Positions 1-7,854 are shown, numbered from the stretch's first letter. The stretch: DNA of 9,072 bases from an uncultured Collinsella sp. (GCA_900754385.1 CAAECP010000117.1:1-9072); one strand, 5' to 3'. Made by a program: numbers and translations. The notes: generated by a model from the letters alone, not told the origin.

Positions 1-348
1 CAGGCCGTTGCCGTAGAAGATGTTGTCGCCCAGCACGAGCGCGCAGGGCTCGCCGCCGATGAACTCCTCGCCGATGGTGAAGGCCTGCGCCAGGCCGTCC
101 GGGCTCGGCTGCTCAGCGTAGGAGAGCCTCACGCCGTAGCGCGAGCCGTCGCCCAGCAGGCGCTCGAAGTTGGGCAGGTCGGTCGGTGTGGAGATGACCA
201 GGATGTCGCGGATGCCCGCCAGCATGAGCGTGGACAGCGGGTAGTAGATCATGGGCTTGTCGTAGACCGGCAGCAGCTGCTTGCTGGTGACGAGCGTGAG
301 CGGGTACAGGCGCGTGCCGGAACCTCCGGCGAGGATAATGCCTTTCAT
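1..348 (-). CDS. rmlA: Glucose-1-phosphate thymidylyltransferase RmlA, N-terminal part (runs off window)
   Basis: This enzyme makes dTDP-glucose from glucose-1-phosphate and dTTP, the first step of the cytoplasmic dTDP-L-rhamnose pathway. The 116 visible residues begin [18 protein letters not shown], the classic nucleotide-binding signature of sugar nucleotidyltransferases. They continue with [18 protein letters not shown] (about 22-39), the base-recognition segment PDGLAQAF (83-90) and LGDNIFYG (107-114), which carries the metal-binding Asp. The family is about 290 residues, so roughly 60% of the gene lies beyond position 1. The ATG at 348 is preceded by AAAGGTG at good spacing. It is the last visible gene of the polysaccharide operon, 12 bp after the GT2 gene. 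Its base composition is much richer in G+C (42 of 60 bases at 61-120) than the preceding glycosyltransferase (25 of 60 at 361-420). rmlB/C/D may follow outside the window (inference). Confidence 0.96.
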   Translation of the reverse strand, partial: MKGIILAGGSGTRLYPLTLVTSKQLLPVYDKPMIYYPLSTLMLAGIRDILVISTPTDLPNFERLLGDGSRYGVRLSYAEQPSPDGLAQAFTIGEEFIGGEPCALVLGDNIFYGNGL

Positions 349-360
349 TAATTACACCTT

Positions 361-1155
361 TCAGTCGTCTTTGTTCGAGATAAGAAAACAAGTTGTTCGG
401 TATCTAAGGCAAAGCTTGGCTTTCCTTACGGCGAGCATCCCAATGCAATAAAGGCGACTGAGGGTAGAACTGTCATAGAAATGCCGTGCATCGCGTTCAA
501 AAATCGCTAAGCGTTTTAATGCTTTATCAACGTTATCTGACGCAAGGGAATAGCTCTGCTTCAGAAGGGGACCGCGTAAGTAAACGACCTTCATGCCAGC
601 CTTTTTCACATCATCAATAAACTTGTGATCAACCAAATCCAAGAAGAGATCAAGGTCGTATGAAACAGCTTCGAATACGGAGCGCTTTACAATCATTCCA
701 CTGTTGATGCCACTCAGCTCAGAACAATCCGAAACAGAGTTAATGTCTGGAAAAGAATGGGCCCTAAAACCGTCAAAGGTACAAGGTGAAAGAACAGAAT
801 CGCCGCTCATAACAAGCGGAAGATCAACATCCCAGTCAGGTGAAGAAACGTCAAGGCCATCCAAAGCAGTGAAATAATCTTGATCAACCTCGGTGTCGTC
901 ATCGAACAGACAAACCAGATCACCATGGCATCTCTCGATGCCAGCTCGATATGCCGCAGGAAGACCCTTATTCCCAGCCATATCGACATAGCAAACACCA
1001 AGGGTCTCGCAGATTGCTCGGTTGCCATACTCATGAGTGCTATTATCACAGACGATGATTTCAGGTCTTACGAACGCATTTAGGGCTGCTTTAATAACAG
1101 GCACATCATCCACAGTCTGGTTGTAGACAACAACAATAAGGGAAGCAACACTCAT
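361..1155 (-). CDS. GT2-family glycosyltransferase (rhamnosyltransferase-like)
   Basis: A 264-residue GT-A fold glycosyltransferase, expected to move a sugar from a nucleotide donor onto the lipid-linked repeat unit at the cytoplasmic face of the membrane. The N-terminus ASLIVVVYNQ is the usual GT2 first strand. CDNST (36-40), GNKGLPAAYRAG (61-72) and LFDDDTEVD (83-91) follow; the DDD at 85-87 is the metal/donor-binding DXD equivalent. SGINSGMIVKRSVFE near 150-160 resembles the acceptor-side segment of rhamnosyltransferase-like GT2 enzymes. There is no clear membrane helix. The ATG at 1155 overlaps the TGA of the upstream gene as ATGA, which suggests translational coupling. The gene is A+T-rich compared with rmlA next to it. 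The sugar transferred cannot be read from the sequence; rhamnose is plausible because rmlA is adjacent (inference). Confidence 0.88.
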   Translation of the reverse strand: MSVASLIVVVYNQTVDDVPVIKAALNAFVRPEIIVCDNSTHEYGNRAICETLGVCYVDMAGNKGLPAAYRAGIERCHGDLVCLFDDDTEVDQDYFTALDGLDVSSPDWDVDLPLVMSGDSVLSPCTFDGFRAHSFPDINSVSDCSELSGINSGMIVKRSVFEAVSYDLDLFLDLVDHKFIDDVKKAGMKVVYLRGPLLKQSYSLASDNVDKALKRLAIFERDARHFYDSSTLSRLYCIGMLAVRKAKLCLRYRTTCFLISNKDD

Positions 1156-1865
1156 TTAAGAGTCCTCCCCTTCTTGAAAAGCTCACAAAGGAGATTAGCT
1201 CGCTGAGCAGCAACAATCTTGAGCTTCCTTCGCGATGTCGTTACATTACCGCCGTGCAGTCTATGCTCCAAAAAGACACGATTGTCGAAGACAACCGTTC
1301 CGAATATTTCGCAGACCATACCGATCCAATGATCGTAATTGACGACACTAGAGGGCATAGGCATGATGAGTCGTTTTGAGCTTGCAGGAAAAGCCATACA
1401 GCATCCGCTGTATCGTGGTTTAGCAAAATTTCGCAATAAACCTCCCCTGATACCGTATTCCTCAAAGAGCGGCTTGGAGATAACGATACCCTCCCCATTA
1501 ATATGAACCACATTGTGTATTGCTAAGTCAGCACCAGTTTCGTTCAGGAGTCGAAGCATGGCATCCTTTTTGCCGGATTTCCAAATATCATCCTGGTCGC
1601 TAATAAAAATGATGTCCTTGCAGCAGTTCTGAATTGCGTTGTTGAAGTTGCCGACCACGCCAGGCTCCGCATTACGAACAATCTTGACTCGTCCGTCAGT
1701 CTCTGCATATCTGGAAATGAGTGACAAAGTGCCATCTTGTGATTCGTCATAGGAAATAACAAGCTCATCATCCGAAGAGAGCTGCTCCAAGATAGAGTCA
1801 ATCTGCTGTTCAAGGAATCGCTCCCCGTTATATACAGCCATTGCAACCGATGCAGTTTCAAGCAT
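1152..1865 (-). CDS. GT2-family glycosyltransferase (WbbL/rhamnosyltransferase-like)
   Basis: A second GT2 enzyme of 237 residues. The N-terminus ASVAMAVYNGERFLEQQIDS (5-24) is the standard nucleotide-sugar binding start. SYDESQDGT (39-47) follows, and ISDQDDIW (88-95) holds the DXD-type metal site seen in many O-antigen and capsule rhamnosyl- and galactosyltransferases. YSGCCMAFPAS (about 150-160) and DHWIG further on fit the acceptor-binding half. I chose the ATG at 1865 because GGGAGAGGG lies just upstream. A longer reading from a TTG at 1883 would put that purine-rich stretch inside the gene and is less likely. The gene starts 2 bp after the acetyltransferase stop and ends in a 4-bp ATGA overlap with the next GT2 gene. 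The substrate is unknown. It acts on the same growing glycan as its neighbours (inference from the operon). Confidence 0.87.
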   Translation of the reverse strand: MLETASVAMAVYNGERFLEQQIDSILEQLSSDDELVISYDESQDGTLSLISRYAETDGRVKIVRNAEPGVVGNFNNAIQNCCKDIIFISDQDDIWKSGKKDAMLRLLNETGADLAIHNVVHINGEGIVISKPLFEEYGIRGGLLRNFAKPRYSGCCMAFPASSKRLIMPMPSSVVNYDHWIGMVCEIFGTVVFDNRVFLEHRLHGGNVTTSRRKLKIVAAQRANLLCELFKKGRTLK

Positions 1866-1867
1866 AG

Positions 1868-2446
1868 CTACACCCTCTCCCAACTTTGAGAGACATCATT
1901 CCATTTCCTGATAGCGCGTGCGGGAGACCCAGCGAGTACGGTATTGCTGGGAAACGATTTAGTTACGACGGTATTAGCGCCAACCGTACACCCATCGCCA
2001 ATCGTAACGCCCGGCATAACGCATACGCCCTCGCCAATCCAGACATTGTCACCAATGACGGTAGGCTTAGTAGCAAGCTCCCTGTCGTCCGGCGCAACGT
2101 CAGGACACGCTGATGTACTGGTGAATTCACCGTGACTAGTATCAGAGATAAATATATTCGAAGCCATCAGTACGTTGTCGCCGATCGAAACGGAATCGTG
2201 CGCGACTATATGCACTCTGTCATTGAACTTGCAGTTGCTGCCGATTTTTAGGACGATACCCTCTCCACCAAGGTCAAAGCGACAGCCATAACCGAGCGTC
2301 AGGCCATGCCCATAAGAGAAGCGTTTCTTTCCACCTCGTAAGTAAAATGGCAACCTAATAAGCCTCGCCCCAGGAAAGCGAAGTTTAGTATAGGCGACGT
2401 AAATGCAGTTACCGACAAACTCCCCAAGGGAGTATTGGTTAATCAA
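1868..2446 (-). CDS. Left-handed beta-helix (hexapeptide) O-acetyltransferase, WbbJ/LacA-like
   Basis: A 192-residue acyltransferase that should transfer an acetyl group from acetyl-CoA to a sugar hydroxyl, decorating the polysaccharide. The hexapeptide pattern is clear: VSIGDNVLMASNIFISD (86-102), VIGDNVWIGEGVCVMPGV (130-147), TIGDGCTVGANTVVTKSF (148-165) and the end segment AGSPARAIRKW (172-182). The catalytic His is likely H105 in SDTSHGEF. The N-terminal part with LRGGKKRFSYGHG (37-49) matches the pre-helix region of the WbbJ-type subfamily. The start is taken as TTG at 2446 because GAGGAG sits 5 bases before it. That gives an 8-bp overlap with the epimerase gene and the usual family length. 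An ATG at 2488 has only a weak GGGGCG upstream and would add a tail that fits the family poorly. Confidence 0.88.
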   Translation of the reverse strand: MINQYSLGEFVGNCIYVAYTKLRFPGARLIRLPFYLRGGKKRFSYGHGLTLGYGCRFDLGGEGIVLKIGSNCKFNDRVHIVAHDSVSIGDNVLMASNIFISDTSHGEFTSTSACPDVAPDDRELATKPTVIGDNVWIGEGVCVMPGVTIGDGCTVGANTVVTKSFPSNTVLAGSPARAIRKWNDVSQSWERV

Positions 2447-3275
2447 GGCTACTCCTCGCCGCAAGAATCTTGCGAATCTTTGATGCATCGCCCCAGATAG
2501 CGGGCGAATCATACGGGCGATCGGGGTACTTACCGTAACCGAGCTTGATCGAGAAGCCGTTATCATTAATAAAGTGCTCGATGTAATCACCAAGGCTGAT
2601 TGGCTCACCGGAGCAGATGTTGATGATGCCGTTCACCTCATCCTGCTCGACGACGGCGACAACCTGTCGGCAGAACTCTTCATAAGGAAGGAAATCGTAT
2701 TTGCATCGCCCACTCGTGAACGGGAACTCGTCCTTACCCTCGCGCTCAGCCGCGACGATCTTCGAGAAGATGGAGCATCCGCGTCCGTCGTTCGAAACGA
2801 GATAAAACCCGCGGAGCCACTGCATCTGGGCACCATGTTGGCGACAGAGCTCTCCAGTGAGTTGCCGGAGGGCGTTCTTCGCAACGCCGTAGGGCGTAGT
2901 GGGGTTGCAGGGGGTGTTCTCGTCAACGGCACCCTCGTGGTAACCGACCTCGTGCATAGAACCCATAACGGCAATTCGCTTGACGCCCGCCTCGAGCGCC
3001 GCCTTGATAATCAGGTAGTGCTTAGAGAGGTCATCCAGGTGCGAAATATCATTATGTGAGAAGCCGTTTCGCCAGGCAAGGTGCAACAGGACATCCGGGT
3101 TCTCGTTGGACTGGAAATCGTAGGAGAACACATCGCCGACGTGCTCCTCAAGATTATCGTGGCTCAGCCCGCACGAGCATAGCCCCATGGCCATGACCTT
3201 GTGCCCTGCATCCAGGAGTTGAGAGACGACTCCCCTTCCGATATAACCGTCGGCGCCGGTGACCATAATCCTCAT
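2439..3275 (-). CDS. NAD-dependent sugar epimerase/dehydratase (extended SDR family)
   Basis: A 278-residue Rossmann-fold enzyme acting on a nucleotide sugar in the cytoplasm. The N-terminus MRIMVTGADGYIGRG carries the GxxGxxG dinucleotide motif (7-13). LLHLAWRNG (63-71) is the family's LHLAA-like strand. AVMGSMHEVGYHEG (102-115) supplies the catalytic Ser region. TPYGVAKNALRQL (127-139) contains the YxxxK pair Y129/K133. The C-terminal part has INICSGEPISLGDYIEHF, the substrate-binding half common in GDP- or dTDP-4-keto-sugar reductases and epimerases. The exact sugar cannot be assigned. The length is a little below the usual 300-340 residues for this family. The ATG at 3275 overlaps the upstream TGA as ATGA. 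The gene looks richer in G+C than the flanking glycosyltransferases (40 of 60 bases at 2881-2940), so it may have a separate history. Confidence 0.88.
   Translation of the reverse strand: MRIMVTGADGYIGRGVVSQLLDAGHKVMAMGLCSCGLSHDNLEEHVGDVFSYDFQSNENPDVLLHLAWRNGFSHNDISHLDDLSKHYLIIKAALEAGVKRIAVMGSMHEVGYHEGAVDENTPCNPTTPYGVAKNALRQLTGELCRQHGAQMQWLRGFYLVSNDGRGCSIFSKIVAAEREGKDEFPFTSGRCKYDFLPYEEFCRQVVAVVEQDEVNGIINICSGEPISLGDYIEHFINDNGFSIKLGYGKYPDRPYDSPAIWGDASKIRKILAARSSLD
2444..2457 (-). promoter_or_regulatory. Ribosome binding site and TTG start of the acetyltransferase
   Basis: Read on the minus strand this is GAGGAG (2457-2452), five bases TAGCC, then TTG (2446-2444). It lies inside the last codons of the epimerase gene, whose TAA stop is at 2441-2439. 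The strong site at ideal spacing decides the start against the ATG at 2488, and it suggests re-initiation by ribosomes finishing the epimerase. Confidence 0.65.
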
Positions 3276-4288
3276 AAGTTGCCTTTCTCGTAGCCTTTGT
3301 AGGCTGGCTCATTGCCCAACAGGGCATTCACAAAGGTTTCAATTGAATAACTGCGATACACTTCATCAGGAAGCTCCCGATAAGGCGTCGTAAAGAATTG
3401 AGGGGAGACGCTACCCTTCCCACGCCACACGGCGACATCACCTTTACTCGCGAAATCGTAGAAAGCCGCATCAGGATTAGCAGTGATCAGCTTTCTATGC
3501 GCTCCGATGGTCTCGAGAGTGCGCATGGTAAGGCCACGCTGTCCAGCCTGGGGAGAATCGACTATTGCTTTGGATCTCGCATAGATCTCGACTATCTTTT
3601 CGGCCGGAAGCGAGTCAAAGCTGAACTCCACGCCCCGATAGGCGGAGTTCGTAAGGCGGCGCAACAAAGCCGCCGACTTCGACGGCATAAAAAAATAACG
3701 AAACACCCGCAGGCCCTGCGATTCGAGGTTGTCGCAGATAGAGCTAACCGCCTCAAATTTGCTCGGCTGGTGCACACTCCCTATGAAGCACGCGTCATAG
3801 GTGAATCCACCGTCCGGGACAAGAGGCAGGCCATCGTATGCCCCCGAGAAAAAAAGAGGGCGAAACTTCAGACCATAACGCTCACAATCGGACGGCTCAA
3901 AAGAATAAACATCGTCAAATAGATCCCGGCAGGCACCGAAACGCTCGCAATTGTTGAAAGCATCCCAAAGGTACGAGACAAAACGAGCGTTGCTTGTAGA
4001 CCTGATGGATGAAAACTGATCGCGGGTGAAACAAAAAGACATGCCACCCATGAAGATCAGCAAATCATAATCACCTGTCGCGACATTCTCCTTAAGAGAT
4101 TCAGCGTACTTAGCAATCTGCCCATCGATGAGTCTATAGCTGATCTTCGCAAGGGACCTGAAGGAGACAGACTCGCTTGGACGGTCATCAACACATACAA
4201 CGCTATGACCTTGGCGGGAAAGCTCGTCACGCACCTGATCACGATACCCGAAGAAAGTTGGAGCTATAAGCAAAATACGATAACCCAT
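3272..4288 (-). CDS. CgeB-like glycosyltransferase (GT-B type)
   Basis: A 338-residue protein with the look of the CgeB/Glyco_trans_1_2 group found in capsule and spore-coat glycan loci. The N-terminal half starts MGYRILLIAPTFFGYRDQV, a Rossmann strand without signal peptide. It includes DYDLLIFMGG (73-82) and FVSYLWDAFNN (103-113), where related proteins have a Y-x-x-D signature. DACFIGSVHQPSKFEAV (165-181) opens the C-terminal Rossmann domain. VEIYARSKAIVDSPQAGQ (233-250) and GLTMRTLETIGAHRKLIT (252-269) are its most conserved segment, comparable to the donor-binding E-x7-E region of GT-B enzymes. The ATG at 4288 follows the TAG of the upstream sugar transferase with no gap, and AGAGGACGGGG lies upstream. 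The gene ends in an ATGA overlap with the epimerase. Donor and acceptor are unknown. The assignment rests on motifs seen by eye. Confidence 0.75.
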   Translation of the reverse strand: MGYRILLIAPTFFGYRDQVRDELSRQGHSVVCVDDRPSESVSFRSLAKISYRLIDGQIAKYAESLKENVATGDYDLLIFMGGMSFCFTRDQFSSIRSTSNARFVSYLWDAFNNCERFGACRDLFDDVYSFEPSDCERYGLKFRPLFFSGAYDGLPLVPDGGFTYDACFIGSVHQPSKFEAVSSICDNLESQGLRVFRYFFMPSKSAALLRRLTNSAYRGVEFSFDSLPAEKIVEIYARSKAIVDSPQAGQRGLTMRTLETIGAHRKLITANPDAAFYDFASKGDVAVWRGKGSVSPQFFTTPYRELPDEVYRSYSIETFVNALLGNEPAYKGYEKGNL

Positions 4289-5029
4289 CTATCGCCCCGT
4301 CCTCTTCTTGCCAAACATGGCACCAAAAGTGCCAGCAAAGCATTTCCAATCCATGCGAAAGCAGCGGTTCTGAACGTAACGAAGCTCTATCTTTTGACGC
4401 AGGCCACTTTCGAAAGTCGCCTCATTACGATCAGTCGCCTGCCAAAGTCCAGTAATTCCAGGCTGGACAGAGAGCAACTCAGCCTTTTCCTCATCCGAAA
4501 AATGCTGCTCAAGCTCATCCCTTGTAATGGGGCGGGGACCAATTACGGACAGATCACCATTCAGCACATTAAGAAACTGAGGCATCTCATCGATGGAGCA
4601 CTTGCGAATAAACTGACCGATCTTAGTAATGCGGGGATCGTCATCGACCTTGCGCTCGACTTCCCACTGATGCAGTTGCTCAGGACTCAAATACTTCTGC
4701 ACGTCACCCGCATCGGCGACCATGCTACGAAGCTTAAAAATCTTGATTGTCTTTCCACCCTTGCCAACGCGCTCTTGCGTATACATAGGGCTGCCGGGCG
4801 ATTCAAGGCTAATGAGTGCACACACAATGGCGATAGGAATGAACAGCAGCACACTCATCAAAAGACTGAACACCAGATCAAACAGCCTTTTAATAAAGCG
4901 ATAACCAACCGTGCCGCTCGGTTTAATCTCTTTAATGGCCAGTGCGTCCCCCACAGATACACAGCTCTCTGTTACTTCTTTAGCAGCCAAAGTCCAACGT
5001 ACGGCCCTGTCCTCCAGGACCCCCTCCAA
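4289..5029 (-). CDS. Membrane phosphoglycosyl transferase (bacterial sugar transferase, WcaJ/PglC superfamily)
   Basis: This enzyme should start the repeat unit by moving a hexose-1-phosphate from UDP-sugar onto undecaprenyl phosphate at the inner face of the membrane. It has the minimal monotopic form with one hydrophobic segment (about 52-75) preceded by KRLFDLVFS (47-55), the usual family start. FKLRSM (98-103), VDDDPRITKIGQFIRK (128-143), SIDEMPQFLNVLNGD (145-159, with the catalytic D147/E148 pair), IGPRP (163-167) and QPGITGLWQ (189-197) are all present, so the catalytic core is intact. The N-terminal 45 residues are not conserved family sequence. There is no ATG before the membrane helix. 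The frame opens with TTG at 5029, directly after an in-frame TGA, and lacks a clear ribosome binding site, so the true start could be here or at a later TTG/GTG (4990 or 4954). It lies 46 bp after the antiterminator gene. The sugar is not predictable. Confidence 0.9.
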   Translation of the reverse strand: MEGVLEDRAVRWTLAAKEVTESCVSVGDALAIKEIKPSGTVGYRFIKRLFDLVFSLLMSVLLFIPIAIVCALISLESPGSPMYTQERVGKGGKTIKIFKLRSMVADAGDVQKYLSPEQLHQWEVERKVDDDPRITKIGQFIRKCSIDEMPQFLNVLNGDLSVIGPRPITRDELEQHFSDEEKAELLSVQPGITGLWQATDRNEATFESGLRQKIELRYVQNRCFRMDWKCFAGTFGAMFGKKRTGR

Positions 5030-5075
5030 TCAGTTAATTCAAAAATGCGAACGAACAGCTAGTGCAACGTCTCCC

Positions 5076-5666
5076 TTACGTTTTGATGGGAACGTCGAGC
5101 GGAAGCACTTCCCTAAAACTGGAATCGCCTTCGCCTACGTCCACCAGGCACCAGCGCTTGCGACGGTCGATCTTATGCACGCGGGCCTCTTGCCCCACCA
5201 AGGGACCCTGCTCTATGTGCAACACGCCATCATCTATGCGTGCCACGCTGTTGCGCACCACACCGTCGTCATCCAGCACGCTGCGGTACCAGTCCTGTGC
5301 ATCGTCCGGCATGGGCATGTACGCCCGCTCCCTACTGCCGGCAATGCGACAGCCAAAGCTCAACTGGGCCAAAGCCCTATCGAGTGCGGCGGCATCGTGC
5401 GTGGCGACGAAGAAATATTCCTTGTACATGGGTTTGGTCTGGAGCGACCAGGCGCCGTCCCGCTTAAACCAGAACTCCTTTTGCATCACAAAAGCGTTCT
5501 GCATCAGCTCGTGCGGGATAATGTGGCGGACCTTTTCGCAGATCTCGCGCTCTTTACCATTGGGGGTGTGGACCAGATACCAGCGGACGCGGCCGTGCTG
5601 GCTGTTGGTGGTGGCGCCGTTAAATGCGCCCGGCAGCTGCTCTTGACGCCGTGCCGTCTGTTCCAT
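5076..5666 (-). CDS. Specialised NusG paralog, transcription antiterminator (LoaP/UpxY-like)
   Basis: A 196-residue NusG-family protein, expected to bind RNA polymerase and keep the long polysaccharide operon transcribed past pause and termination sites. RWYLVHTPNGKEREICEKV (28-46) opens the NGN domain. It continues through NAFVMQKEFWFKRDG (57-71) and PMYKEYFFVATHD (79-91), the equivalent of the PGYVFV strand. The C-terminal part, VLHIEQGPLVGQEARVHKI (148-166) then RRKRWCLVDV (168-177), reads as a KOW domain. Being the first gene of a polysaccharide operon is the hallmark of LoaP and UpxY proteins, and the housekeeping nusG normally sits near secE instead. The ATG at 5666 has GAGGGGG seven bases upstream. 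A GTG at 5699 would extend the protein but has no better site and falls within a leader hairpin. Residues 1-27 look like an unstructured extension. Whether it is closer to LoaP or to UpxY needs a tree. Confidence 0.86.
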   Translation of the reverse strand: MEQTARRQEQLPGAFNGATTNSQHGRVRWYLVHTPNGKEREICEKVRHIIPHELMQNAFVMQKEFWFKRDGAWSLQTKPMYKEYFFVATHDAAALDRALAQLSFGCRIAGSRERAYMPMPDDAQDWYRSVLDDDGVVRNSVARIDDGVLHIEQGPLVGQEARVHKIDRRKRWCLVDVGEGDSSFREVLPLDVPIKT

Positions 5667-5687
5667 GTTCTCGCCCCCTCTTTTGGC

Positions 5688-5704
5688 TTTGCGATGCACG
5701 CAAA
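5688..5704 (-). ncRNA. Small hairpin next to the antiterminator ribosome binding site
   Basis: In the minus-strand transcript TTTGCG and CGCAAA form a perfect 6-bp stem around the 5-base loop TGCAT. It lies about 7 bases upstream of the purine-rich ribosome binding site of the NusG-like gene. It could affect translation start or simply be part of the leader fold. No function can be stated from the sequence. Confidence 0.4.
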
Positions 5705-5746
5705 TGCAGGGGCGTTTAGAACAGGCTTCTCGCTCGCAGCTAGGCG

Positions 5747-5783
5747 CAGTCGCAAAAGTACAGGTTTTTGTATCTTTCGACTG
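5747..5783 (-). ncRNA. 5'-terminal leader hairpin of the polysaccharide operon (candidate antiterminator recognition element)
   Basis: On the minus strand the leader folds as CAGTCG-AAAG-(A)-TAC, an 8-base loop AAAAACCT, then GTA-CTTT-(TG)-CGACTG. That is 13 base pairs interrupted only by a 1-base bulge (5773) and a 2-base bulge (5754-5753). The predicted transcription start, 6-8 bases after the -10 box at 5794-5789, falls at or within a base or two of the start of this hairpin. It is not an intrinsic terminator, because no U-run follows. Specialised NusG proteins of the LoaP group are known to recognise an RNA hairpin in the leader of their target operon, so this is a natural candidate for such a site. 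That role is an inference. Confidence 0.6.
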
Positions 5784-5788
5784 ACGAC

Positions 5789-5818
5789 ATTATACGAGCA
5801 ATTAATCAGCGTTTCCCC
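5789..5818 (-). promoter_or_regulatory. Predicted promoter of the polysaccharide operon
   Basis: A perfect TATAAT lies at 5794-5789 read on the minus strand, about 125 bases before the antiterminator start codon. The -35 position (about 5812-5817, GGGAAA) does not resemble TTGACA, so the promoter may need an activator or be intrinsically weak. Inverted repeats and a palindrome lie just upstream. No other convincing -10 box was seen in the leader. Confidence 0.6.
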
Positions 5819-5830
5819 AGATTACGCAAA

Positions 5831-5851
5831 ATGTACTGCCAGTAGGTACAT
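5831..5851. promoter_or_regulatory. Palindrome upstream of the operon promoter (possible operator)
   Basis: ATGTAC and GTACAT form a 6-bp inverted repeat around the 9-base centre TGCCAGTAG. A second overlapping symmetry, TACTG-C-CAGTA, lies inside it. It sits roughly 50-70 bases upstream of the predicted start of transcription, where activators bind, and where a -35 box is missing. No regulator family can be named. Confidence 0.4.
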
Positions 5852-5889
5852 CTCCATACCCCTCTGCAAAAACCTGTACCTTTTTGTGC

Positions 5890-5920
5890 AACAAAAAAAG
5901 CCGCTCAACCAGCGACTTTT
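5890..5920 (-). terminator. Intrinsic terminator, second of a tandem pair after thrS
   Basis: In the minus-strand transcript AAAAGUCGCU pairs with AGCGGCUUUU (10 bp including one U-G pair) around the loop GGUUG, and the stem runs into a total of seven U residues. It lies about 70 bases after the thrS stop and just upstream of the polysaccharide promoter region, so it insulates the operon from thrS read-through. Confidence 0.8.
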
Positions 5921-5934
5921 CTTATTTGGGCATG

Positions 5935-5972
5935 AAAAAAGGCGACCGCCCTTTGTGGACGGTCGCCTTTAT
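5935..5972 (-). terminator. Intrinsic terminator directly after thrS (possibly bidirectional)
   Basis: AAAGGCGACCG (5970-5960 on the minus strand) pairs perfectly with CGGTCGCCTTT (5948-5938) around an 11-base loop, followed by a run of T (total TTTTTT). This is a textbook Rho-independent terminator 22 bp past the thrS stop codon. The plus strand also has a partial T-run (TTTATT), so it could stop transcription from the other side, including from the operon promoter if that ever faced right. Confidence 0.9.
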
Positions 5973-5992
5973 TAAATGTTATGAAGTTTGCC

Positions 5993-7756
<1,764 letters not shown>

Positions 7757-7782
7757 GGGTATGTTTTCTCCTCTCGGATGTC

Positions 7783-7826
7783 TGATGCAAGTGCGTGCGA
7801 TGCGTTCGGCGTTTTAACTTGCATCA
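7783..7826. repeat. 10-bp inverted repeat overlapping the thrS promoter/leader
   Basis: TGATGCAAGT (7783-7792) and ACTTGCATCA (7817-7826) are perfect inverted copies, 24 bp apart, with centres 34 bp apart (about three helical turns). The right arm overlaps the -10 box and the predicted transcription start, so the arms would not both be fully in the transcript. A DNA operator is therefore more likely than an RNA hairpin. No T-box features were found in the short leader. Confidence 0.45.
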
Positions 7827-7853
7827 TTATAGGCAGGTTGCCTTGGTATACAA
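7826..7853 (-). promoter_or_regulatory. Predicted sigma-70-like promoter of thrS
   Basis: On the minus strand TTGTAT (7853-7848) and TATAAT (7831-7826) are separated by 16 bp. Transcription would start near 7819, giving a leader of about 63 bases before the thrS ATG. The -35 box directly follows the GC-rich hairpin at 7855-7885, which keeps this unit apart from the upstream gene. Confidence 0.75.
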
Positions 7854-7854
7854 G

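Larger units (their letters stand above)
5753..5886. repeat. 13-bp inverted repeat flanking the operon promoter
   Basis: GTACAGGTTTTTG at 5758-5770 recurs exactly, in inverted orientation, as CAAAAACCTGTAC at 5867-5879. A-rich flanks extend the likeness to about 5753 and 5886. The arms enclose 96 bp that contain the -10 box at 5789-5794. The left arm also forms the loop and 3' side of the leader hairpin. The layout resembles an invertible promoter segment, but paired regulator sites are an alternative. Confidence 0.55.

Noticed and set aside
1866..1883. Longer N-terminus of the first GT2 gene from a TTG at 1883
   Set aside because: The extension would consume the purine-rich ribosome binding site of the ATG at 1865, and the GT2 core already begins right after that ATG.
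5747..5783. Leader hairpin as an intrinsic terminator/attenuator
   Set aside because: No run of T follows the stem on the minus strand and the stem is only moderately G+C-rich.
4205..5975. Plus-strand open frames opposite the sugar transferase and antiterminator genes
   Set aside because: They mirror genes with complete family motifs on the minus strand, have no ribosome binding sites and no recognisable domains.
7757..7825. T-box riboswitch upstream of thrS
   Set aside because: The leader from the predicted start to the ATG is about 63 bases. No T-box consensus (TGGNACC-like) or terminator with U-run was found.
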